NCBI RefSeq assembly: GCF_000024865.1
Contig: NC_013595.1
Location: 2,852,001 to 2,916,000, forward strand
Length of the DNA: 64,000 nt
From: Streptosporangium roseum DSM 43021
GTDB taxonomy: Bacteria > Actinomycetota > Actinomycetes > Streptosporangiales > Streptosporangiaceae
Direction of reading: 5' to 3'
Positions 55,888 through 64,000 of this stretch are shown piece by piece (position 1 is the first letter of the stretch; each line of letters starts with the position of its first letter). Position numbers and translations under genes: made by a program. The notes beneath the pieces are model-generated. The model ran no database searches. It saw nothing but the letters and a program-made list of their open reading frames with translations, and was not told the DNA's origin.

Positions 55888-57548
55888 CCGCACTTAACGA
55901 ACCCCTCACTCTCGCGCCGGTGGGGGCCCGCAAGGGCTCCGTCATCGCGAAGTGGATGTCGTCCACCGATCACAAGATCATCGGACATCTCTACCTGATC
56001 ACCTCGTTCGTGTTCTTCCTGATCGGCGGCGTCATGGCGCTGATCATGCGAGCGGAGCTGGCGCAGCCGGGCCTGCAGATCACCAGCAACGAGCAGTTCA
56101 ACCAGCTGTTCACCATGCACGGCACGGTCATGCTGCTCATGTTCGCGACGCCGCTGTTCGCCGGCTTCGCCAACGAGCTCATGCCGCTGCAGATCGGCGC
56201 GCCCGACGTGGCGTTCCCGCGCCTGAACATGGTCAGCTACTGGCTGTTCACCTTCGGCAGCACCATCGCCCTGTCGGGTTTCCTTACCCCGGGCGGCGCG
56301 GCCAGCTTCGGCTGGTTCGCCTACACCCCGCTGTCGAACGCGATCAGCTCGCCGGGAATCGGCGGTGACCTGTGGATCGTCGGCCTGACCATCAGCGGTC
56401 TGGGCACGATCCTCGGCTCGGTCAACTTCATCACCACGATCGTCTGCATGCGCGCACCCGGCATGACCATGTTCCGGATGCCGATGTTCACCTGGAACAT
56501 CCTGCTCACCTCGATCCTGGTGCTGATGGCCTTCCCGGTGCTCGCCGCGGCCCTGCTGGCCCTGGAGGCCGACCGCAAGCTCGGCACCCACATCTTCGAC
56601 TCGTCCACCGGCGGCGCGCTGCTCTGGCAGCACCTGTTCTGGTTCTTCGGCCACCCCGAGGTCTACATCATCGCGCTGCCGTTCTTCGGCATCGTGACCG
56701 AGATCCTCCCGGTCTTCAGCCGCAAGCCGCTGTTCGGCTACATCGGCCTCGTCGGCGCGACCATCGCCATCGCCGGTCTGTCGATCACCGTGTGGGCCCA
56801 CCACATGTTCCCGACCGGCCAGGTGCTACTGCCGTTCTTCTCCTTCATGACGTTCCTCATCGCGGTACCGACCGGGGTGAAGTTCTTCAACTGGATCGGC
56901 ACGATGTGGCGAGGGCATCTGTCCTTCGAGTCGCCGATGCTGTTCTCGATCGGCTTCCTGGTCACCTTCCTGTTCGGTGGTCTGACCGGAGTCATCCTGG
57001 CCTCGCCGCCGCTGGACTTCCAGGTGTCCGACTCCTACTTCGTCGTGGCCCACTTCCACTACGTCGTCTTCGGCACCGTGGTGTTCGCGATGTTCGCGGG
57101 CTTCTACTTCTGGTGGCCCAAGTTCACCGGCAAGATGCTCAACGACACCCTGGGCAAGGTGCACTTCTGGACGCTGTTCATCGGCTTCCACGCCACCTTC
57201 CTGGTCCAGCACTGGCTGGGCGCGCAGGGCTTCCCGCGCCGCTACGCCGACTACAGCCCGATCGACGGCTTCACCGACCTGAACATGGTCTCCTCGGTCG
57301 GAGCCTTCCTGCTCGGCGCCTCCACGCTGCCGTTCCTGTACAACGTGTGGAAGACCCACAAGACCGCGCCGAAGGTCACCGTGGACGACCCGTGGGGCTT
57401 CGGAAACTCGCTGGAGTGGGCGACCTCCTGCCCGCCGCCGCGGCACAACTTCACCTCGCTGCCGCGCATCCGGTCCGAGCGCCCGGCGTTCGACCTCAGA
57501 TACCCCTACGCCTCGGCCCCGCGCGAGCAGCTGGAGGAGAAGCGATGA
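55884..57548 (+). CDS. ctaD: Cytochrome c oxidase subunit I
   Basis: CtaD holds haem a and the a3-CuB site where oxygen is reduced. The 554-residue protein has twelve helices. It shows SSTDHKIIGHLYLITSFVFF, LFTMHGTVMLLMFATPLFAGFANELMPLQIGAPDVAFPRLNM, the CuB/tyrosine motif QHLFWFFGHPEVYIIALP, WAHHMFPTGQ, and DSYFVVAHFHYVVFGTVVFAMFAGFYFWWPKFTG with the haem ligand histidines. It overlaps ctaC by 4 nt and ctaF by 4 nt (ATGA). Confidence 0.98.
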   Translation: MTALNEPLTLAPVGARKGSVIAKWMSSTDHKIIGHLYLITSFVFFLIGGVMALIMRAELAQPGLQITSNEQFNQLFTMHGTVMLLMFATPLFAGFANELMPLQIGAPDVAFPRLNMVSYWLFTFGSTIALSGFLTPGGAASFGWFAYTPLSNAISSPGIGGDLWIVGLTISGLGTILGSVNFITTIVCMRAPGMTMFRMPMFTWNILLTSILVLMAFPVLAAALLALEADRKLGTHIFDSSTGGALLWQHLFWFFGHPEVYIIALPFFGIVTEILPVFSRKPLFGYIGLVGATIAIAGLSITVWAHHMFPTGQVLLPFFSFMTFLIAVPTGVKFFNWIGTMWRGHLSFESPMLFSIGFLVTFLFGGLTGVILASPPLDFQVSDSYFVVAHFHYVVFGTVVFAMFAGFYFWWPKFTGKMLNDTLGKVHFWTLFIGFHATFLVQHWLGAQGFPRRYADYSPIDGFTDLNMVSSVGAFLLGASTLPFLYNVWKTHKTAPKVTVDDPWGFGNSLEWATSCPPPRHNFTSLPRIRSERPAFDLRYPYASAPREQLEEKR

Positions 57549-57940
57549 AGGTCCAGGGTTGGTTGTTCATCCTCTGCGGGATCTTCTTCGCCGCAGTGGA
57601 CGTCGTCTACTGGTTCTGGTCCAGGGAGCCGGTCGGCACGACGGCGATGGCCATCTCGGTGGGCTTCGCCTTCATGATCGGCTACTACCTGATGTACACC
57701 GCTCGCCGCATCGGCGAGCAGCCGGAGGACAACAAGCAGGGTGAGATCAGCGACGGCGCCGGAGAGCTCGGCTTCTTCAGCCCGCACAGCTGGTGGCCGC
57801 TGTTCGTCTGCCTGGCCGTCTCGCTCACCGCGGTCGGCCTGGTCATCGGCTGGTGGCTTTTCCTCATCGGTGTCTTCGCGGTCATCATGACCATGATCGG
57901 ATTCGTCTTCGAGTACTACCGGGGTCACTTCTCGCACTGA
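57545..57940 (+). CDS. ctaF: Actinobacterial cytochrome c oxidase subunit IV
   Basis: The 131-residue protein has four membrane helices (GWLFILCGIFFAAVDVVYWFW, AMAISVGFAFMIGYYLMYTARRIG, WWPLFVCLAVSLTAVGLVIGWWLFLIGVFAVIMTMIGFVFEYYRG). It is the short subunit IV specific to actinobacterial aa3 oxidases. Its ATG overlaps the ctaD stop (ATGA), with AGGAG shortly before it. A strong terminator follows. Confidence 0.95.
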   Translation: MKVQGWLFILCGIFFAAVDVVYWFWSREPVGTTAMAISVGFAFMIGYYLMYTARRIGEQPEDNKQGEISDGAGELGFFSPHSWWPLFVCLAVSLTAVGLVIGWWLFLIGVFAVIMTMIGFVFEYYRGHFSH

Positions 57941-57962
57941 TCCCGGCACGTCTCCGCCGAAG

Positions 57963-57998
57963 AAGCGGACCACGGAAAATTTCCGTGGTCCGCTTTTT
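57963..57998 (+). terminator. ctaCDF terminator
   Basis: AAGCGGACCACGGAAA (57963-57978) pairs with TTTCCGTGGTCCGCTT (57980-57995), ending in a five-T run (57994-57998). It is the clearest intrinsic terminator in the window. Confidence 0.92.
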
Positions 57999-58097
57999 GG
58001 CGTTTGTTGGCAGGTTAGGAGTGATGTCTTACGTGGTGCTCCGCTTACTCCGGGTAATAACAGAATCAGTAGATGAGTCCGGGACGGGGGAGTTCAC

Positions 58098-59306
58098 GTG
58101 GGGCAGGCGATCCGTGGTTCGAGCCAGGGGGCCGGGCTGCTGGCCTTGGTGCTGGCGACCTCATGTGCGGCGAGCAACGGCGCCGGTGTGCCGGGCACGC
58201 CGAGCCCCATGAGCTACGCCGACGCCGCCGTCAGCGTGGTCCCCGTCGACAGGACCGGCAAGGTGCCGACGGGCACGACCGTCCTGGTGGCGGCCCGGGG
58301 CGGGGTTCTGAAGAAGGTCACCGTCAAGGGGGAGAACGGCTCCCTGGCGGGCGTGCTGAGCGCCGACGGCACCCAGTGGCGCAGCCGGGGCACGGCGACC
58401 CCCGGAACCTCCTACAGGGTCAGCGCCACGGCGGTGAACCCGGCGGGCAAGGCCACCGAGACCACCACCTCCTTCTCCACCGTCAAGGCGGACAAGACTT
58501 TCGCGATCGAGACCTTCGCCCCCAACAGGGACATGACGGGCCTCACCGTCGGCGTCGGCATGCCGGTCATGATCACTTTCGACCAGCCCATCTCCGACCG
58601 CGTCTCGGTGGAGCGGAACCTGACGGTCCACGCCTCCAGGCCGGTCTTCGGGGCGTGGCACTGGTTCGACGACAAGACGGTGCACTTCCGCCCCCGGGAG
58701 TTCTGGCCGGCGCACACCAAGGTCCGGGTCGAGGCCCGGCTGGCGGGTGTGCGCGGCGGCGACGGCCTGTACGGCAAGCGGAACCAGAGCATCGACTTCA
58801 AAATCGGCCGTTCCCAGATCACCAGGGGGAGCACCGGCACCCACCACCTGACCGTCAGGCGCGACGGCAGGAAGATCCGCGAGATGCCCATGAGCGCGGG
58901 CCAGGGCGGCGTCTGGAAGTACTACACGACCAGCGGCATCCACCTGGCCATGTCCCGCGAGCCCGTCACCATCATGACCTCGCCCGGCATCGGGCCCGGT
59001 TCGCCGGGCTACTACCAGATGACCGTCTACAACACCGTCCGGATCTCCAACAGCGGCGAGTACATCCACAGCGCCCCGTGGTCGGTGGGCTCGCAGGGCA
59101 ACTCCAACGTGAGCCACGGCTGCGTCAACGTCAGCCCGGCGAACGCCAAGTGGTTCATCGACAACACCCTGATCGGCGACCCGATCATCATCACCGGATC
59201 GCCCCGGGTGCTGGAGCCGACCAACGGCTGGGGGCACTGGCAGGAGAACTGGAAGCAGTGGCTCAAGTGGAGCAGCGTCAAGCACTTCACCACCGAGGCC
59301 CACTGA
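58098..59306 (+). CDS. Secreted L,D-transpeptidase (Ldt, YkuD domain)
   Basis: The 402-residue protein has a short signal region with a cysteine (LLALVLATSCAAS, poor lipobox) and two immunoglobulin-like Big domains (residues about 40-240; FDQPISDRVSVERNLTVHASRPVFGAWHWFDDKTVHFRPREFWPAHTKV). The YkuD catalytic domain has cysteine C342 in SHGCVNVSPANAKWF and the conserved histidine region HSAPWSVGSQGNSNVSH. It is the LdtMt2-type architecture that makes 3-3 peptidoglycan cross-links and resists most beta-lactams. The GTG has GGGGGAG 5 nt upstream. Between the ctaCDF and ctaE-qcrCAB operons it is an independent unit. Confidence 0.93.
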   Translation: MGQAIRGSSQGAGLLALVLATSCAASNGAGVPGTPSPMSYADAAVSVVPVDRTGKVPTGTTVLVAARGGVLKKVTVKGENGSLAGVLSADGTQWRSRGTATPGTSYRVSATAVNPAGKATETTTSFSTVKADKTFAIETFAPNRDMTGLTVGVGMPVMITFDQPISDRVSVERNLTVHASRPVFGAWHWFDDKTVHFRPREFWPAHTKVRVEARLAGVRGGDGLYGKRNQSIDFKIGRSQITRGSTGTHHLTVRRDGRKIREMPMSAGQGGVWKYYTTSGIHLAMSREPVTIMTSPGIGPGSPGYYQMTVYNTVRISNSGEYIHSAPWSVGSQGNSNVSHGCVNVSPANAKWFIDNTLIGDPIIITGSPRVLEPTNGWGHWQENWKQWLKWSSVKHFTTEAH

Positions 59307-59567
59307 CGGCGCCCCAGGCGCACCACACGGCCCCGCCGACCCCGGCTGCGTCCCTTTCCTCGGACCGGCATCCGGAGGCCTCCACGGCGCTCTGAGAAGC
59401 GCGTACGGCCCCCGGGTGGCTGTCCGGAGCCCTCTGCGGCCCTGTGAGGGACGCGTACGGCGCGGTGCTCCGAAGAACGCTTCGGTCCGGGGGCGGTCTC
59501 CGGAGGTCTCCACGGCGCTCCGAGAAGCGCGTACGGCCGGCGAGGGCGGGGCGGTCCGGAGAGACGA
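59307..59567. other. Repeat-filled spacer between Ldt and qcrB
   Basis: No credible gene is present. The spacer is made largely of degenerate repeats; the core CGCGTACGGC occurs three times, at 59400-59409, 59452-59461 and 59528-59537. A TCCGGAG-type element recurs at 59371, 59422 and 59499. A fuller repeat of about 40 bp links 59366-59410 with 59496-59538. Confidence 0.65.
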
Positions 59568-59599
59568 CAGGGCCCGGACACCGAGGTGTCCGGGCCCTG
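59568..59599. terminator. qcrB terminator
   Basis: CAGGGCCCGGACAC (59568-59581) and GTGTCCGGGCCCTG (59586-59599) form a perfect 14-bp stem with a 4-nt loop, 15 nt past the qcrB stop codon. The minus-strand tail reads TCGTCTCTCC. Confidence 0.8.
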
Positions 59600-59614
59600 C
59601 CTGTGGCGGATCGG

Positions 59615-61252
59615 TCAGTGCCGGGTGAGGGACTTGTCTTCCTCGCCCGAGCCGACGGCCGCGTGCTCCTCGTGAGGGTGCTCGCCGTCGAGCGGGATCT
59701 TCTCCCCGCCGTAGGCCTTGCTCAGCTTGGCGCGGAGCTTGCCGAGCGGGCCGCGCATCCCCTTGGGCGGGATGCCGTCGCTGTCGGCGGAGGTGCCGGT
59801 GATCACCGGGATCGCCGTCTTGCCCCGCATGTGCGCCTCGATGGCCTCGTTCGGCGGAACGTGGACCTCGATGTACTCACCCGAGGGCAGGCGCTTGATG
59901 ACGCCGGACTCCACGCCGTGCCCGATGACCGCGGCGTCGCTGCGCTGCAGGCCCAGGCACATCCGGTAGGTGATGAAGTAGGCGACCGCGGGACCGACGA
60001 AGACCAGCACCCGGCCGACGTAGGTCGTCCAGTTCAGCGAGACGTGGAAGAACGCGGAGATCTCGTCGTTGGCGCCCAGCAGCCACAGGACACCGTAGAA
60101 GGTGACCGCGGAGATGCCGATCGAGGTGCGGTGCGGGTTGTTGCGGGGACGCTCGGCGACGTGGTGCTCGCTGCGGTCCCCGGTGACCCACTGCTCGATG
60201 AAGGGATACAGGGCCAGGCCCGTCATGACGATGCCCATCGGGACCAGCGCCGGGATCAGCACGCTCAGCGGCAGCGTGAAGCCCAGGAAGTTGATCTCCC
60301 AGGCGGGCATCAGGCGGAGCGAACCCTCCAGGAATCCCATGTAGAAGTCGGGCTGGGAGCCCGCCGAGATGTCGGCCGGAGTGTAGGGACCGAACAGCCA
60401 GATCGGGTTGATCTGGGCGAAGGTGCCCAGCAGCGCGATGGCGCCGAAGGTGAACATGAAGTACGCGCCGGCCTTGGCCATGAAGGCCGGGTAGAACGGA
60501 GCGCCCACCACGTTGGTGTTCGTGCGGCCCTTGCCCGGCATCTGCGTGTGCTTCTGCACCCACATCAGGATCATGTGGGCGGTGATGAGCGCCAGCAGGA
60601 TGCCCGGGATGAGCAGGATGTGCAGCGAGTAGAACCGGGAGACCACGTCCTCGCCGGGGTATTCGCCGCCGAAGAGGAAGAAGGTGATCCAGGTGCCGAC
60701 CAGCGGCAGGGAGATCGCCACGCCCTCGGTGATCCGCAGACCGGCGCCGGAGAGCAGGTCGTCGGGGAGGGAGTAGCCGGTCAGGCCCTCGGCCAGGGCC
60801 AGCGTCAGCAGGCCGACGCCGATCAGCCAGTTGAGCTCGCGCGGCTTGCGGTACGCACCGGTGAAGAACACTCGGAGCGCGTGCACCATCATGCCGGCGA
60901 CGAACAGCAGGGCGGCCCAGTGGTGCATCTGCCGCATCAGCAGGCCACCGCGGACGTCGAAGCTGATGTGCAGAGCCGAGGCGTACGCCTCGGACATCAT
61001 GACGCCCTTGAGCGGCTCGTAGGAGCCGTCGTAGACGACGTGAGCCATGGTGGGCTTGAAGAAGAAGGTCAGGAACGTGCCGGTCAGCAGCAGGACGATG
61101 AACGAGTACAGCGCGATCTCGCCCAGCAGGAACGACCAGTGGTCGGGGAAGACCTTCCGCAGGTTGCGCTTGAGGAAGTTTCCCGCGCCGATGCGGTCGT
61201 CGATGAAGCTGCTTGTGCTCGCTATGGGCTTCGGAACGTTTCCGGTGCTCAT
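59615..61252 (-). CDS. qcrB: Cytochrome bc1 complex cytochrome b subunit
   Basis: QcrB carries the two haem b groups and the quinone sites of the bc1 complex. The 545-residue protein shows VFPDHWSFLLGEIALYSFIVLLLTGTFL, the haem-ligand segments SFDVRGGLLMRQMHHWAALLFVAGMMVHALRVFFTGA and LHILLIPGILLALITAHMILMWVQKHTQMPG, and FLEGSLRLMPAWEINFLG. It is longer than mitochondrial cytochrome b, with the actinobacterial C-terminal extension. It overlaps qcrA by 4 nt (ATGA). Confidence 0.97.
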   Translation of the reverse strand: MSTGNVPKPIASTSSFIDDRIGAGNFLKRNLRKVFPDHWSFLLGEIALYSFIVLLLTGTFLTFFFKPTMAHVVYDGSYEPLKGVMMSEAYASALHISFDVRGGLLMRQMHHWAALLFVAGMMVHALRVFFTGAYRKPRELNWLIGVGLLTLALAEGLTGYSLPDDLLSGAGLRITEGVAISLPLVGTWITFFLFGGEYPGEDVVSRFYSLHILLIPGILLALITAHMILMWVQKHTQMPGKGRTNTNVVGAPFYPAFMAKAGAYFMFTFGAIALLGTFAQINPIWLFGPYTPADISAGSQPDFYMGFLEGSLRLMPAWEINFLGFTLPLSVLIPALVPMGIVMTGLALYPFIEQWVTGDRSEHHVAERPRNNPHRTSIGISAVTFYGVLWLLGANDEISAFFHVSLNWTTYVGRVLVFVGPAVAYFITYRMCLGLQRSDAAVIGHGVESGVIKRLPSGEYIEVHVPPNEAIEAHMRGKTAIPVITGTSADSDGIPPKGMRGPLGKLRAKLSKAYGGEKIPLDGEHPHEEHAAVGSGEEDKSLTRH

Positions 61253-62358
61253 GCGTGGCCTCCGTTCTCACGGACCTCGGCCTCAGCGTCGCCGCGCTCC
61301 CAGAAGCTAGGACCAGGAGGAACGGCGAAGTCCGCCGTGGCGACGAGGTAGCCCTCATTGTCCACGGCGATGGGCAGCTGGGGCAGGGGCCGGGCGGCCG
61401 GACCGAAGACGACCTTGGCGCCGTCGGCGGCGTCGAAGGTCGACTGGTGGCACGGGCACAGGATGTGGTGCGTGGTCTGCTCGTACAGGGCCGCGGGGCA
61501 GCCGACGTGCGTGCAGATCTTCGAGTACGCCACGATGCCGTCGTGCGTCCAGTTCAGGTTCGTTCCGGACTTGATCTCTTCCGGACGGAATTTGATCAGG
61601 ATCAGCGTGGCCTTGGCCAGCGCGTTCAGGTCGTGCTCGTAACCCTCGGGCACCACCGACAGGATGCCGCCCGGGGAGTTGAAGTCCGCCGCGCGGATCG
61701 GCGCGCCGGTCCCCTCGACGACGAGCTTGCGGTGCTTGCCGTCCTTGGTCTTCTCGCCCCAGACGGTGTGCCGCAGCTTCTTCGGGAAGTCGCTGTAGGA
61801 CGGGCCGAGGTCGCGGAGCAGGACCAGCGGGGCCAGGCCCAGCGGGGCCGCGGCCATCAGCAGCGTACGGCGGAGCAGCGGCCGCTTGGTGATGCCGCTC
61901 TCGGCCGCGCCCTGCAGGAAGGTCTCGGCGACGTACTCCCGGGCCTGACCGTCGGAGGCCATCGGGTGGCGCTCCTGGACCAGGTTGTACTTCGGCATGA
62001 TCATGCGGACCCAGACCACGATGCCCGCGGCCAGCGCGAGCAGCGCCAGCGTGAGCGTGCCGCCCAGGGCCAGGTTGGAGATCTGCGTCTTCTCGACGTC
62101 GCCGACCTGGAACGCCACGTAGGCCACGATGAAGCCGATGCCCGCGATCAGGGCGACGGTGAAGCACAGGGCGGCGATCTTCTCGCCCTTCTTCGCCGTC
62201 GCCTCGTTCTGCGGGATCACGCCGGGGACGGCGACGTCCCCGGCGTGCTGCTCCTCGGTTCCGAGCAGGGAGGTTCCCGTGGCGGGCGAGGGGGTGCCGA
62301 TGACGCGCTTGGGCACGCGTCCTTCGGGTTGCTCGATGTCGTGATTGGTGTCAGTCAT
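61249..62358 (-). CDS. qcrA: Rieske iron-sulfur subunit of the bc1 complex
   Basis: The 369-residue protein has three membrane helices, unusual outside Actinobacteria (about residues 60-85, 95-115 and 165-190; LCFTVALIAGIGFIVAYVAF, LGGTLTLALLALAAGIVVWV, RTLLMAAAPLGLAPLVLL). A C-terminal Rieske domain has its 2Fe-2S ligands in CTHVGCPAAL and CPCHQSTFD. It transfers electrons from quinol to the cytochrome c subunit. Its start ATG overlaps the qcrC stop by one base (TAATG). Confidence 0.97.
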   Translation of the reverse strand: MTDTNHDIEQPEGRVPKRVIGTPSPATGTSLLGTEEQHAGDVAVPGVIPQNEATAKKGEKIAALCFTVALIAGIGFIVAYVAFQVGDVEKTQISNLALGGTLTLALLALAAGIVVWVRMIMPKYNLVQERHPMASDGQAREYVAETFLQGAAESGITKRPLLRRTLLMAAAPLGLAPLVLLRDLGPSYSDFPKKLRHTVWGEKTKDGKHRKLVVEGTGAPIRAADFNSPGGILSVVPEGYEHDLNALAKATLILIKFRPEEIKSGTNLNWTHDGIVAYSKICTHVGCPAALYEQTTHHILCPCHQSTFDAADGAKVVFGPAARPLPQLPIAVDNEGYLVATADFAVPPGPSFWERGDAEAEVRENGGHA

Positions 62359-63167
62359 TAGTGGGCCTGTCGCTTCTTCGCGGTGATCCAGATGGCGGCC
62401 AGGACGAGCAGGCTGATGCCCGCGATCCAGGCCACCAGGCCCTCGGTTACCGGGCCGATGCGGCCGAGACCTGCGCCGCCGGGGTTGGGCTCCTCACGCA
62501 CGCCCACGATGTAGGCGATCATGTCCCGCTTCTGCTCGGGAGTGATGATGCTGTCGTTGAACACCGGCATGGCCTGCGGGCCAGTGATCATGGCCTCGTA
62601 GATCTGCGTCGGCGTGGCATCGTGCAGCGGCGGGGCGTACTTGCCCTGGGTCAGGGCGCCGCCCGCGCCGACGAAGTTGTGGCACTGGATGCAGTTCGCG
62701 CGGAACAGCTCGCCACCCTTCGCCTTGTTGCCCTTGGCGGGGTCGACCTGCTCCTGCGTGGGGACGGTCGGGCCGCCGCCGAGAGACTGGATGTAGGCCG
62801 AGAGCTGCTTGATGGTCTCGTCGTTGACCCACGGGGCCGTGGGCTTGCGCGGTGCCTGGGCGCCGGGGTTGGCCAGGGGCATGCGGCCACTGCTGACCTG
62901 GAAGTCCACGGCGGCCGCGCCGACGCCGACGAGCGACGGACCCTGTGCGGTGCCTTCGGCGTTGAGGCCGTGGCAGCTCGAGCAGCTCTGCTCGAAGAGT
63001 TTCTTGCCCTCCGCCACGTCGTCGGCCCTGCCGGAGGCGATGGCCGCGTCGGCCCGCTCGCCCGGCGGGGCCGCGAGGGTGTAGAACCCCCCGACCAGCC
63101 CGAGGGCCAGAAGCAGGACGGCGTATCTCGCGAGGGGATGCCGCCGCCTAGCGGTGATCCTGTTCAC
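62358..63167 (-). CDS. qcrC: Di-haem cytochrome c subunit of the bc1 complex
   Basis: The 269-residue protein has an N-terminal signal anchor (RYAVLLLALGLVGGFYTLAA), two cytochrome c domains with haem motifs CSSCH and CIQCH, and a C-terminal membrane helix (VAWIAGISLLVLAAIWITA). This di-haem form replaces free cytochrome c in actinobacterial bc1-aa3 supercomplexes. It lies 16 nt after ctaE on the same strand. Confidence 0.97.
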   Translation of the reverse strand: MNRITARRRHPLARYAVLLLALGLVGGFYTLAAPPGERADAAIASGRADDVAEGKKLFEQSCSSCHGLNAEGTAQGPSLVGVGAAAVDFQVSSGRMPLANPGAQAPRKPTAPWVNDETIKQLSAYIQSLGGGPTVPTQEQVDPAKGNKAKGGELFRANCIQCHNFVGAGGALTQGKYAPPLHDATPTQIYEAMITGPQAMPVFNDSIITPEQKRDMIAYIVGVREEPNPGGAGLGRIGPVTEGLVAWIAGISLLVLAAIWITAKKRQAH

Positions 63168-63183
63168 TGAGATCCCCGATTCC

Positions 63184-63801
63184 TTAATGAATGCCGTAGA
63201 TGGTCACGAAAAGGCCAATCCAGACCACGTCGACGAAGTGCCAGTAGTAGGACACGACGATCGCGCTGGTCGCCTGCTCACGGGTAAAGCGCTTCGCGGC
63301 GTACGTGCGTCCCAGCATGAACAGGAACGCGATCAGTCCACCGGTCACGTGGAGGCCGTGGAAGCCCGTGGTCAGGTAGAACACCGAGTCGTACGCGGAG
63401 TGCGACAGGGTGTGCCCCTCGTGGACCAGCTGGCTGTACTCGTACAGCTGGCCGCCGACGAACACGGCGCCCATCAGGAAGCTGACGATGTACCAGAAGC
63501 GCAGCTTGGCGACCTGGCCCTTCTCGGCCGCCCACACGCCCAGCTGGCAGGTCACGCTCGACAGGACCAGGATGATCGTGTTGGCCAGCGAGAACGGAAC
63601 GTTCAGGTGGGCCTCGGGCCAGGGCAGACCCTGGCCGAGGCTCACCGACCGGATGGTGAAGTACATCGCGAACAGCGCCGCGAAGAACATGAGCTCAGAG
63701 GACAGCCAGACGATCGTCCCGACGCTGACCAGATCTGGTCTGCGGGACGAATGTGCTGTCGTCGTCGTTGAGATTGCGGATGCTGTCGCCACGGGCAGCA
63801 T
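63184..63801 (-). CDS. ctaE: Cytochrome c oxidase subunit III
   Basis: The 205-residue protein has five membrane helices: VGTIVWLSSELMFFAALFAMYFTIRS, then NTIILVLSSVTCQLGVWAAEKG, FWYIVSFLMGAVFVGGQLYEYSQL, FYLTTGFHGLHVTGGLIAFLFMLG and ATSAIVVSYYWHFVDVVWIGLFVTIYGIH. The last segment has the WHFVDVVW motif typical of CtaE. The ATG at 63801 has GGGGAGCC upstream; a longer frame reaching 63960 is not needed. It heads the ctaE-qcrCAB operon. Confidence 0.96.
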   Translation of the reverse strand: MLPVATASAISTTTTAHSSRRPDLVSVGTIVWLSSELMFFAALFAMYFTIRSVSLGQGLPWPEAHLNVPFSLANTIILVLSSVTCQLGVWAAEKGQVAKLRFWYIVSFLMGAVFVGGQLYEYSQLVHEGHTLSHSAYDSVFYLTTGFHGLHVTGGLIAFLFMLGRTYAAKRFTREQATSAIVVSYYWHFVDVVWIGLFVTIYGIH

Positions 63802-63966
63802 TATTGCGGCTCCCCGGCTCGGGTCGCCGCACGACCCCCCAATAGGGGGTTCAAACGTCCGTTCAAAGTGGACGTACGGGGCATTTCGCTCGCCGATGCC
63901 TCCGGCCTGGGTCTGCGGGCCGGGTGACCGGTAGCATCCCAGGTGACCATACATCGACAAGGGATA

Positions 63967-64000
63967 GTGAGCGCGACCGTGAGCACCGACGACAAAATGA
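63967..64000 (+). CDS. Possible start of the next gene (partial)
   Basis: A GTG at 63967 (or 63979) opens a frame reading MSATVSTDDKM to the window edge, divergent from ctaE. An AAGGG precedes 63967 by 3 nt. Too little is visible to identify the protein. Confidence 0.3.
   Translation, partial: MSATVSTDDKM

Overview
The window is very GC-rich, densely packed actinomycete chromosome with almost exclusively G/C third codon positions and many GTG starts. Gene content points to a filamentous or Streptosporangium-like member of the Actinomycetota: glnE with type I glnA, lipA/lipB, LLM-family F420-type oxidoreductases, actinobacterial cytochrome oxidase subunit CtaF, a bc1 complex with di-haem QcrC, a Psp operon with PspAA/PspAB, and LysX. 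The family placement is inference; no rRNA or tRNA marker lies in the window.

Layout. 0-12.3 kb: the tail of an unknown gene, glnE, a membrane protein, two convergent LLM oxidoreductases, an NlpC/P60 peptidase, a group of secreted or membrane proteins that includes a WxL/DUF916-like pair, an endonuclease/exonuclease/phosphatase-fold membrane protein, and a secreted S1 protease. 12.3-16.6 kb: glnA with a textbook GlnR box, then RDD, methyltransferase and DUF4191 genes. 16.6-21.8 kb: an accessory block with a GH3 beta-glucosidase, small hypotheticals, a transposase remnant, and a TetR/DUF998 divergent pair with two identical operators. 21.9-30.2 kb: lipoate metabolism and 2-oxoacid dehydrogenase components (lipA, lipB, the E2 acyltransferase, lpdA) with a peptidase E, an epimerase and pepA. 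30.2-35.2 kb: a GntR/YtrA-type operon with a palindromic operator, a CPBP protease, and cobS and cobU. 35.5-38.9 kb: a small conserved protein, an aldo/keto reductase, a membrane SMI1/KNR4-like protein and DUF3043. 39.1-46.5 kb: pspA-pspAA-htpX-pspAB, then a DUF998/hydrolase fusion and lysX, which reads as a membrane-envelope stress and lipid-modification block. 46.5-55 kb: a Ser/Thr kinase, a SIMPL protein, nadA, an ErpA-like protein, a PfkB kinase, a CBS protein, and TusA with a cysteine desulfurase. 55-63.8 kb: the aerobic terminal branch, ctaCDF facing ctaE-qcrCAB, with an L,D-transpeptidase between them.

How they work together. GlnA and GlnE form the nitrogen-assimilation pair (synthesis and adenylylation). 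LipB and LipA make the lipoyl group carried by the E2 protein, whose dihydrolipoyl arm LpdA reoxidises. The Qcr and Cta proteins form the bc1-aa3 supercomplex. The cysteine desulfurase, TusA, ErpA and NadA supply or use sulfur and Fe-S clusters.

Two window-wide patterns stand out. At least twelve genes lack a Shine-Dalgarno sequence but have a TANNNT -10 hexamer exactly 6-8 nt before the start codon, as expected for leaderless mRNAs. Many spacers between genes are built from short tandem or phased degenerate repeats. The most unusual local signal is a roughly 160-bp low-GC3 patch covering the catalytic-cysteine loop of the cysteine desulfurase gene.
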